NCBI GenBank assembly: GCA_015680685.1
Contig: MNCI01002956.1
Coordinates: forward strand, 165,326-229,325
Reading direction: 5' to 3'
Length of the DNA stretch: 64,000 bases
Source: Gnetum montanum
Taxonomy: Eukaryota; Streptophyta; Gnetopsida; Gnetales; Gnetaceae
Each line of letters starts with the position of its first letter. Position 1 is the first letter of the stretch. A model generated the notes under the pieces. It worked only from the letters and a program-made list of their open reading frames with translations. It was not told the DNA's origin and made no database searches. The translations under genes and the position numbers were made by a program. Positions 35,801-44,801 of this stretch are shown in pieces.

Positions 35801-37321
35801 GGAGGAGGAGACCAACATGGAGAAGAATAACGAGGGGGAAAACATGGAGAAGAGTCAGGGTGGAGGAACGGAGGAGTTAAAGGAAAATACCATTGAAACC
35901 GAACCGTTGGACGATCAGCAGCTTTCTTAAAGGAAATATAGATTTGGGCGACCGCCAAGAAGGCGATAAGAATCATGGTACATTTTCCTTTTTATTTCGT
36001 TTTGAATTGCTTGATCAATTGTCATTCCTACGGTATTTTATTTTCGTGTTTTTATCTTGTTCAGATGAAGGCAGCGAGACCAGGACGGTGCGGTTGGATG
36101 TTCCCATAAAAACGTTTCCTCCTAAGAGGACTACGGAGGTTAGTTCATCCCGCACCCGTGAGCCACTTACTTGGACAAAAATGCCAAGTAAGATGGATTT
36201 TGTTGCTGGAATCGCGGAGGAAGTTGTTGAACGGATCCAGGAGGCCCACCCTGATATAGGTATAAATCATTTAGAGGCTTGGAGTTTCACATCTTGTTTA
36301 TATTGTCTTAACATTTGTATTTTTCACATGGGTAGGTGCTAAATTGAGATGGGATCCCTCTGAAAGCATTAGCATAGAAAGTTTAACCACACTTTCCCCA
36401 GAAGTGGAACAAGTGCCAAGGCCTATTTACGAGGGAGTTTCATAAGGCCTTGTGCACAACGCTAAGTCGTTATGGACCTGTAGGCATTCCATTGAGCAGT
36501 TGTGGCTACAGATTCAGGTAGAAGAAAAGAAAGTCTCTGAATTGTCAGTGGAACGTGATGATCTGAAGGCTCAGTACGAGTTCACTGTTGCCAAACTAAG
36601 CGGGGATCGCTCCTGATGAACGTCTGAGGTTACGTACACCAGATATTGGAACCTACTGAATCGTCATGCATCGCTAACTCGGAGAATGGAAGAGCGCAAA
36701 GCCCAAATCGATCTCCTAAACCTTAAATGTCAAGATTGGAAAGCCTTCACTTCCAAGGTTTGTAAGTGGGGTTAGGATGAGAAAAATCACAAACATTACT
36801 ACAAGAAGTCGTTAGAAGAGGTGTCTATTGAAAAGCGCCAACTAGAGATGTTTGTGGAGGGTTTGGGTTTGCGTTTTGCCTTCAATACTTTTGCTCAAAA
36901 TACAACTATGGAAATGGAGTCACCTACAAGGGTAATCACAACTACTTCTGGGGAAGTGTCGGTGGGCGAGTTCCCTTTGAAACGTCCTACCTGGTCGGTT
37001 GTCGACAAAGGAAATACTTTGGTAGACATCGACTTAGGCCTTGATGGGACAGATTGGGCTAGCATTTCAGAAGAAGAAATCCTTCGTTGGCTAGAATTCA
37101 ACTTAGGGGGATCTCCTATGGTAAGCATTTTATCCTTATGAAGTTAATTTATTGAATAATGTTTAAAATTTTGACATTCACTTATTCTTATGTTGGTTGT
37201 TTCTTTTTGGTATTTTCAGGATGAAGGTGGCAATGATGCCCAAGAAGTTGGCCCCAGTGGAGTAGGGGCCCCTAATGCTGGTGAATTTAAAGGGGAAGAC
37301 CCTCCTGTCCCAGATGTTTAG
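32816..37321 (+). pseudogene. Antisense spliced gene in E1: HAD/NIF-like + transposon-protein-like + coiled coil
   Basis: My eight-exon model uses GT-AG introns throughout: 32816-32946, 33745-34194, 34271-34533, 34623-35663, 35770-35977, 36065-36259, 36336-37120 and 37220-37321; about 1058 codons. Phases agree at every junction except for one frameshift near 35926. Residues 50-200 resemble an FCP1/NIF-type HAD phosphatase: LLIVELVGML (motif I), VAIWSN (motif II) and NTLFIAARVHTLFQNPPGTV (motif IV region). The catalytic Asp residues appear as Glu54/Val56 and Ala175/Ala176. Residues about 290-510 (GVKVVFHLSPEFFSNLFGVP, then YNWAQFLL) recall the domain in element A's ORF3. Exon 7 is Lys/Glu-rich, probably coiled coil. 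Stops: TGA 34661, TGA 35162, TAA 36443, TGA 36614 and 36617, TAG 36773. It has a close homologue in E2. The domain names are inferred from motifs; the exon structure is seen directly. Confidence 0.65.
32947..33744 (+). repeat. Repeat-rich intron 1 of the E1 antisense gene
   Basis: The intron runs from GTAGGC after 32946 to ..GCTTGTAG at 33744. It is packed with GCGTATACGC, GCGTAAGC and GCGTATACGCCGG motifs, densest at 33480-33630. GCGTATACGC is a perfect palindrome. The same motif marks E1's LTR region and leader. Confidence 0.65.
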
Positions 37322-37589
37322 CGTTTTAATTTTTAAGTTTTTGTTGTTTTTTGACTCAGACTTATACGGGAATTGTAATTTGAAAATTTTGAGATGGATG
37401 AAAACAGTTGACACTTGTAATTGTACAACATTGCATGTAAGAAAATTTTTGTTGATTTTGAATTTAATTGTAAACATGACACGGAAATGTAAAATGTTTT
37501 GGCTTGTTTTTTCCTTGTTTTAAATGTAATGCAGAGATGTAATCATAAATTCTTGAACAAAAAGGAAAATGAAGTATGCACGCATGAAC

Positions 37590-37855
37590 TAGTTTAAGGC
37601 CATTTCGGGCCCCAATCGTAAATGAGGGATATTTCGAATGACACGGGCAGATTTTTCTGTTGACTGATCATCGCTGATCATGGCTAGTTTTATGTTGTTG
37701 CAGACATGATAGTTTACCGTCATCTCGGACAGGGAGTGTAGTTTAATAATATTTTTTTTGTTTTTCGATTTATCGTAGTTTAGTGTCATTTCGGACGAGT
37801 TGTAGTTTAACGTCGTTTCGGACATATTATAGTTTAATGTCATTTCGGACTGGGC
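37590..37855 (-). repeat. Degenerate tandem array between protease and antisense gene (E1)
   Basis: Seven or so units are visible; on the element's sense strand each resembles GTCCGAAATGACATTAAACTA. The array lies between the end of the gag-protease frame (37865) and the 3' end of the opposite-strand gene. Confidence 0.75.
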
Positions 37856-37864
37856 ATGTTGATA

Positions 37865-39126
37865 TTATTGTAATAGTTTTTTAATTTTCTTCCTTTTAAT
37901 GTTAGGCGATGTGTTAATGGGTATGATTCTATATTCAGCATCCCCTTCGCTGATCACATTGAATGGTAATTCAGCCCAAGGGACGTTTGACGGAGTGGCT
38001 TCCATGTTAGTGTTTTCAGATGTTTCGGCGTTTGTTATGAGTTCTGTGTTAGTTTCTATTGGAGATGGTGCATGTACAACGTCAGATAGAGGTGTTTCCA
38101 TTTTAAGTAGGTCCTGTTTCGTATTTAAAGGCTTATTGCTTACCAGTTGTCGCGCATTTTTATCGTTTTATTTAGGCTCTTCAAGATCGACCTCTGAGCC
38201 TTGGTCCATGTCCACGTGTGATGAGATAATAGGCGTAGCGGCTTCCCCATGTATAATGATTTCACCGCCTTCATAAGGCAGGTGGATCTCTTGGTGTACA
38301 AGGGAGGAGACTACTTTCAGCTAGGCCAACCAGGGTCTTTCCAATATTAGGTTGAACCCCGGCATTTCGTCAACCACAATGATATCGGCGGACGTGGGAA
38401 ACTGATCCCCCGTTATGAAGTCTAAGGTCACTGTGCCTTTGACCATCACGTGTGACCCACTGAATGATTTTAAACATGTAGTTTTGGTTGGTTTGATTGA
38501 CTCCGTCAGCCCTAGTTGTTCAACGATTGGGTATGGTATGACATTCGTAGTGGCTCCATCACCTACGTGGACCCTATGTATCTTGAACTGGTTCATGCGT
38601 ATCTTTATGAACATGGGGGCTATTGTTACTTCCCCTATTTTCTTATCCATCTTAATATTGTCATTATGGAAGCTTAATGGTTTAGGAGTTGTCTCATGAG
38701 GTGAGTACATTACCGCGTGAATGGAGGGTTCATTTGGAGGCAAGTCCTTGCTTACTGGGATCGACGTCAGCATACGTACCAAAGCTTCACGATGTGTTTG
38801 CAATGTTAGAACCAGGTCATACAAGCTCGTGAAGTGTTCTTTTGCTTCAATGCTTGGGTGACTTGTGTCAAGGCTGTCACGAAGTCTCTACTGTTGTGAA
38901 CATTTTTATCGATGATGACTGGGTCCATCAGGCCCAACAGTTTTATTTCGTGTTTCGGTGATTTGTCATGTTTGCCCGGTGCTGCTGTTTTAGATGGTTC
39001 ATGTTTTTCTGACGATTCACCCTCGTTGCCTGTGTTTGGTGGGTTGTTAGGTGATGACATGGGCACAGAGTTAAGTGGAGTGGGCTTAGGTGGCCTCACA
39101 ACTAGCTGTTGGCATTCCTTCTCCAC
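37865..39126 (-). pseudogene. Gag C-terminus and aspartic protease of E1
   Basis: Reading leftwards, a Pro-rich Gag tail leads to SRDFVTALTQVTQALKQKNT, then across a frameshift near 38815 to the protease. The protease carries VHVGDGATTNVIPYPIVEQL, with Asp-Gly-Ala in place of the usual Asp-Ser/Thr-Gly, and FNLILERPWLA near its end. A tail containing PWAELPFNVI ends at 37865. E2 has the same order (DDGAAMNIIP; SAWVELPF). The frame stops just before the array and antisense gene, far from RT, so the polyprotein is physically split. Confidence 0.75.
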
Positions 39127-39799
39127 ACGTTCACATGTAAGCCTATCTGCTAAGCGTTCTCATGTGTGGCATGGAGGTTGGGCTGGTTTTGGAGCCTCGG
39201 ATTGCCCTGGGATTCACACCACATATGGAGCCGGGCAAAGTTGCGGTTGGACAGTTGGATGGGGTTGGTCAGAAGGCTAACCAGGTACCCTAATGACGTA
39301 AGGGCTAGGTTTGCCTTGCATTTGCGGGGTGGAGGCTTGGTAATCATTAGGACTTTTGGGTACCCTAACAACATACGGGGTTGGTTTTGGTGAAGGTTGG
39401 ACCTCCGCTGTTGCGACTGCTGGTGGTACTCAGACTACAAAAGGGGGAGGCCGAGTAGAAGGGGTTGGTGCATTTGAGGGAATGACAATAAGGACATGCA
39501 CCACATATAGTTTGTTGCGTGTCATGGTGTTAGACGCTGCTATAGCCGAAGGAACCTGAACAACATATGGCCGCTGTGGGGCATGTGTTGATTGGGGCAT
39601 AGATGCGGATGCAGCAGTAGGAATGCAAACTATAAACGGCCTGTTAGATGTTTGTTGTGTACACTCAGGGTAGATGGTGTTAATGTTGGGTGTTCCGGAA
39701 TCATCATCAAGGTAGATTGTATTGATGACGTACCACGCCTCTTTGGTGTGTTTAGAGGGTCTTTATACACCCCCATGGCTTGATTCTACGGTTGGATTA

Positions 39800-42059
39800 G
39801 GTTGGCCTCATCAAAGGTGATTTGGCTGTTGTCGATCATCCACTGTATATCCTATTTTAAAGTGAAACAGTAATCTGTGCCATGCCCGTTGCGTTGATGA
39901 TAATCATAGAAGCGATCCATTCTAAAGCCTTTGGGCACTGGAGGCTTATCCGGCGTCGCTAAGCTTGGGTTCTGAACGAGTTGACAGAATCGGTCATGTC
40001 TCTGGATGGCCGCAGGGGACAACTGTTTATGTTTCATCAACCCAGCTTTTAGGAGTTAATCGAAGAGCTGGGATGACTTCATTGGCAGAGGCGTATATTG
40101 AGAGGGTTCTTTCCTCTCGAAATTGCGCGTACGGTTTGTTGTTGGGTTCTGCGATGATGATGATTCCGGCGTGGTTGTGGGACTAGGTTTATTATAGTTA
40201 GTTGTGGGTACGGGTGGCTTATTTTGATGTGCCATGCTTGCTTGTTGTGCTCCTGCTATCGCTGATATCATTGTTTTAGCCTTCTCTTAATCTTTTTTAG
40301 TGTGTTGATTTTTAAAGGCTAAGTATGCAGGGTCGTGGCTGTTTTGAGCCGTCTCTTCTATGTTCTTGATCTGTACAAAAGCTTGGTTAAGGTTACGCGC
40401 ATTAAGGTAGTACAACTTGGATTTAAAAAAGTCATTAATGGCCCCTTTCAGAACAGTAAGAAGGTATGTTTGGGAGATTGGCTCATGTAACTTGTTAAGG
40501 ACAACGCTCCACCTCTGAATGAATTTCTGTATAGGCTTAAGCGGTGCTTATTTAACCTATATGAGGTTGTCCAGGGTGGCCTCAGGTTTCAAGTTGTACT
40601 TGAACCGAGTCACGAACTGGTGTAACAACTCCTCCAAGGAGAAGATGGAATTCCTCAGCAGGGCCTGATACCAGTCAAGTGCTCTCCCTACGAGAGACAT
40701 GGGGAACACTCGGAGAATGGCATGGGGCCATGCCTGGAGTAACGTGCATTCTAGCCTAAACGTTATGAGATGTGCATTGGGGTCTGTCTCCCCATTATAC
40801 TTGGTTAGTGTTGGCAATGATATGCCTTTGGGCAAAGTTAAAGGTGGGACGGAAGGGCTGATGGGATCATCGTGGTAGAAATCCACTACCTTCAGCTCTC
40901 CATCGGCAGCCGTTTTGAGGCGCTTTACCTCGTCGGTTAACTCTTGCATCAGTTTTTTGGCATCCACCCAGTCTTGAGCACTCGGTGACATGGCAGCCTG
41001 AGGTTGTTTTATATTGTATAAGTTAGAGTGTTGTACGGTAGGTTGAAAGGCCGAAAGTTGTGCGGCCAAGGGTTGTACTTGTGGCACGTTTATAGGGGGT
41101 GGCATTAGGGATGGCATGTGATAGGGGAAAGGCTGTTGTTGCTGTGGTTGCATCTGTACTGGGAGAACGTTGGCTAGTTGAACCATATGGGGTGGTAGGT
41201 TATAGTGAGGAGGTTGATGTTGCTGTGGTTGAGCACCCATCGCTGCCAGTTGTCCAGGTACGTTTTGTGGAGGGACCTCCTATTGGGTTACGGTGGTAGA
41301 AGGGGCCCCATGTGTTTGGATGTGGGGAATGTAGTGGGCGGATGTGGATGCTGGTATGACATGTGGCATCCCTATCACTTGAGGTGTGAAAGATGGTCCC
41401 ATGTTATGCTACGAAGGTGGTGCTTGCGAGGACGGGCCGACTGCTGCATCGGGGATGATAGCGAGAGGGAGCGTGCTAAATTGCGGGTGAGTCGGAGGTG
41501 GAACATGAGCAAATGAGGATGTTTGCGGCAGAGGCATTTGTGTGTGGATGAGTCTGAGGGGTTGGAGGGGCATGATCTCCCCTGTACCAGGATGAAAAAT
41601 AGGGTTAACGTGTGCTTGTGGGCTCAGAGTGTGGTAAGAATCATCTTGTTCAGATTGATCAGTGAATTCATCCTCTACCTCTAGTTGAGGCTCTAGCGCA
41701 GGCTGATCCAATGAGTGGCTCCTTTGCAAGAGGAGTTGTGTGACGAGCTCCGAATACTACTCCGGAATAGGGATTACATCATACAGGGAAGGGATGAACT
41801 CGTGTCCCCCCCTATAAAAGAGTTCGAACTGCCTCTTTACCTCCATTTCGGCTCGGTCTACAGCCAGGCCAGCTTGTATCTTAATACATATGAAGTTACA
41901 CTGATCCTGGGTTATAATGTTAGAGGCTGGGTCTCTCCCTTGCAACCTTAGGGACCAGCGGGGCCCCGCTATGGGTTGTGCCACGGGCTGTTGGACGGCC
42001 ATGGAACCCACGACATCGGTGGCTTGAGTGGTTGCAGTGGTGGTGTTTACGGGATTCAT
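39800..42059 (-). pseudogene. Gag of E1
   Basis: A single minus-strand frame starts at ATG 42059 and runs beyond 39852 with several nonsense codons but no frameshift in that span. A Gln/Pro-rich N-terminal region is followed by the capsid-like segment DWVDAKKLMQELTDEVKRLK and PTLTKYNGETDPNAHLITFR. The knuckle-like segment YDYHQRNGHGTDYC lacks its first Cys (Tyr instead). The region 39.1-39.8 kb continues as a Pro-rich tail in shifted frames. The domain order and wording are typical of Tat-lineage Gag. Confidence 0.75.
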
Positions 42060-42112
42060 GACAATTGGTTGAGGATATATGACATGGTCTAGAAATGTGG
42101 AATTAATGTACT

Positions 42113-42765
42113 ATGCAGGGTACAACGTATACGCCTCAGCTAACAGCGTATAACGATAGCGTAAACAATGTATATGTACGTAGCATATATGGTCAGCGTA
42201 GACGAGTCTATGGTGTAAGTAGTTCAGCATATACACTAAACAACATGTATAGCATCAGGGCACAGCATAAAACAGGGTTCAGCGTAAAACAGAGTATAGT
42301 GTAAAACATTCAACAGCATAAAACAGTCTACAGCATAAAATAGGGTTCAGCATAAAATAGAGTACAGCGTAAAACAGTCTATAGTGTAAAATAGTCTACA
42401 ACGTAAAACAAGGCACAGCGTAAAATAGGGTTCAGCGTAAAACAGAGTACAGCGTAAAACAAGGCACAGCGTAAAACAGGGTTCAGCGTAAAACAGAGTA
42501 CAGCATAAAACAAGGCACAGCGTAAAACAAGGCACAGCGTAAAATAGGACACAGCATAAACAATGCAGCGTATGGTTTTCTGATTAAGTTTTAACAGGGA
42601 CAGCATAAACACTGAACAGCGTAGACGCTGGACAGTCTGTAGGCTGAGTTTTTAGACTAGGCTGCGTAGATGCTGGGAGGGTTTTAGCACGAAGCGGCGT
42701 GTGGTCGGTGACGTAGACGCTGAACAGCGTAAACGTTGGGAAGTTTGCGGGTAAGGTTTTTAGGA
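42113..42765 (-). repeat. Repeat-rich 5' leader of E1 (17-bp unit)
   Basis: The core (about 42263-42560) consists of 17-bp units such as CAGCGTAAAACAGAGTA. Three variants (ending GAGTA, AGGCA and GGGTT) often alternate, giving a 51-bp higher-order period. Flanks contain looser GCGTAAAC and GCGTAGACG motifs. It lies between the primer-site candidate and the Gag ATG. Confidence 0.75.
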
Positions 42766-42800
42766 GGCCCTCCTTCTAGCGCCAATTTCTGTACCACCTA
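42766..42800 (-). promoter_or_regulatory. Candidate primer-binding-site region of E1
   Basis: On the minus strand GGTGGTACAGAAATTGGCGC and then TAGAAGGAGGG mark the probable LTR end and leader start. Such an ATTGGCGC motif just inside the LTR is usual in this lineage, but the primer tRNA is not determined. Confidence 0.4.
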
Positions 42801-43200
42801 AAATCATCTGGCATTGTACGATGACATCTAGAGATTGATCGATTAGGGAAAACTGGTGTTGGGCAAAAGAAACCCAGTATGCCCTAAGAACAAATATATG
42901 CATATCTACATAGACCTCCTCAATGCCAATAATGCTAGTTACATCATCAACACCATCGGTATTGACAGTGATCCTAGGCCACCCTAGTAGCCATTCGTAG
43001 TTCGTGTGCCTCAACGTAGTGCACCAACACCACCAACAGTGGGTCAAAGCTCATGACAGCTATTTTTCCTGAGAGTCCCTCCACTGTTATCCATCTCTGT
43101 ATCACCTATTAGCAAAACCATGCTACCTTGCCCGCTAACATCATTAGCTCTGTTTATCATCAGGGGGTCGGCGCCTTTAATAGCCCCCACCCCACATAAG
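42801..43200. other. Unresolved junction between E1 and E2
   Basis: This stretch should hold the inner end of E1's 5' LTR and the breakpoint with E2. It shows little similarity to the 26-27 kb LTR region beyond about 20 bp, and no recognisable gene. Confidence 0.3.
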
Positions 43201-43229
43201 ACATCTAAACAACCTTCTCATCCTAAAAA

Positions 43230-44370
43230 CTGAGAAGTGCGTTTTGCAGGTGAGACATCGAGAGGAGGTACCACCCTGGTACTTCCAAGCCTACATCTCC
43301 ACCCCCTACATCTACACCCTCATCGCCAAAGACGAACGTTGCTATAACCACATAGTCCATGTCGCCCTACCATAAAGGATCTGAACCTATATACGAAGTC
43401 ACCCCTCGTTGGGAAATTCATCTTTTGGGATGAGTCGAAGAGGAGGAAAGTGCTAAATAGGGGGATGGCCAAGACCTTTTGGATGCCCTCACTCCAGTTA
43501 AGCAGGCTCTAAAACAGAGAAACACTACACCTAGCTTGTACGACCTAATCATGATGTTTGTCCCCCACCACGAGGCTTTGATCCAGATGTTGATGGTGAT
43601 TCTGGTCAATGAAGACATGCCAACGGAAGAGGAAGCGATCTACTCAGTCATGCTTCCCTCTACACCCACAGAGCCTGAGCCATCTCAATTGAATTTTAGT
43701 GATGATGCCATTAGGGAATATCTCAAAAGGGATCAGGTGACAACATCACCCCTTTTCATCATATTTCAGGTCAGCCAACACTAGATCCGAAGGGTACATG
43801 TTGATGATGGGGCTGCCATGAACATCATCCCCTTTCCTATTGTAGACAAGTTGGACTTGGTTGACCAAATCCAACCCACAATAACGTCGTGCCTAAGGGC
43901 ATGATTCACATAGACTTCGTAGTAGGGGACCAGTTCCTCACAAATGCAACATTCATCATGGTTGAAAAAATGTCCAGGTTTAACCTGATCTTCGGGAGAT
44001 CATGGTTAACACAACTTAGGGTTGTCTCCTCGCCTATACATCAAGAAATCCACATACCAAAACGCAGGCAGGGAGGTGGTACTTCATGGTGACAAAGTAG
44101 AAGTCAAAGCAATCAATAACGTAGACACGGAGTAGGGCTCAAAGGTCATAACCTCTGAGAATGAAGCACCTACTTACGCATACATTGAACATCCAGCAGG
44201 AGAATCGGCTCAGCAAGCTAGCCTCTAAAATGAAAGTGCATGGGTTGAGTTGCCCTTCCAAGCAGGGGACAATGATGTGGATGAGGGCCCTAGAAAAACA
44301 CCTTAGCCTTACATTCTGATCAACCCACCATGGGTCAAGATGTAGCTACACATAGCGTAGCAACCTTACT
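43230..44370 (+). pseudogene. Gag tail and aspartic protease of E2
   Basis: A Pro/Thr-rich tail leads to LDALTPVKQALKQRNTTPSL (cf. E1 FVTALTQVTQALKQKN). HEALIQMLMVILVNEDMPTE and the protease motif VHVDDGAAMNIIPFPIVDKL follow, then RFNLIFGRSWL. Near 44233-44330 the short tail SAWVELPFQAG and ILINPPWVK matches E1's tail. Stops and at least one frameshift are present. Like E1, it has Asp-Gly-Ala at the active site. Confidence 0.7.
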
Positions 44371-44439
44371 ACTTCCTGCCTAGTTGCCATCCCTCGTGCA
44401 TTCATCGCCTTTCATTTTGTCAACACACCATCCTTTTGG

Positions 44440-44640
44440 CATGTTACGGTATGGCCCGAAATTATGCCATGCTATGGCCTGAAATGGCCTAAAACTAGCA
44501 ATGGCCCGAAATGGCCTAAAACTAGGAAAGGCCCGAAATGACGTAAAACTAGCAATGGCTCGAAACGGCCTAAAACTAGTAATGGCCCGAAACGGCCTAA
44601 AACTAGCAAGAGCCTGAAACGGCCTAAAACTAGCACATGA
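44440..44640 (+). repeat. 27-bp tandem array between protease and antisense gene (E2)
   Basis: Seven near-regular units are seen, for example ATGGCCCGAAATGGCC followed by TAAAACTAGCA. It is the cleanest of the six related arrays. It occupies the same junction as the 37.6 kb array of E1. Confidence 0.85.
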
Positions 44641-44801
44641 AAGCATGAAAACTTTACACGATACACAAGTTAACGCAAAATTAATATTTTTTTCCAAAAT
44701 TCTCTTCTCTATTCAAAAATTTTATCTTTTAGACAATGTTTGCAAAACATTTCTACAAAATTTGAAAACTTCAAAATTTCAAAGAAAAAAATCTGATGCA
44801 G

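Larger units (their letters stand above)
26061..42800 (-). mobile_element. Element E1, Tat/Ogre-type retrotransposon carrying an antisense gene
   Basis: In element order (right to left): primer-site-like motif (about 42.79 kb), repeat-rich leader, gag, protease, [array, opposite-strand gene, array], RT, RNase H, second RNase H, integrase, array and 3' LTR region. The Tat assignment rests on the YVDD box and the second RNase H domain before integrase. Exact LTR edges are not resolved, because the 5' LTR right of 42.8 kb is not clearly similar to the 26-27 kb region. Confidence 0.7.

Noticed and set aside
35925-35975. Basic AT-hook-like string (RKYRFGRPPRRR) in the E1 antisense gene
   Set aside because: It appears only if the frame is kept through a TAA. 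The downstream exon joins in the other frame (..GDRQEGDKNH then DEGSE), so the string is a product of a frameshift.
38912-39280. Plus-strand ORF of 122 codons and neighbours at 39.2-39.8 kb
   Set aside because: They lie opposite the Pro-rich Gag tail of E1 and have no conserved counterpart; shadow frames.
42263-42560. Possible CRISPR array
   Set aside because: The repeats are directly tandem without unique spacers, and the context is a plant retrotransposon leader.
42347-42612. Minus-strand ORFs of 'CFTLCLVLRC'-type repeats, looking like a membrane or Cys-rich protein
   Set aside because: The 17-bp repeat unit has no stop in some frames; the ORFs are repeat artefacts.
44380-44697. Minus-strand ORFs with repeated 'LGRFGPLLVL'-type peptides
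   Set aside because: They are translations of the 27-bp tandem array, not a gene.
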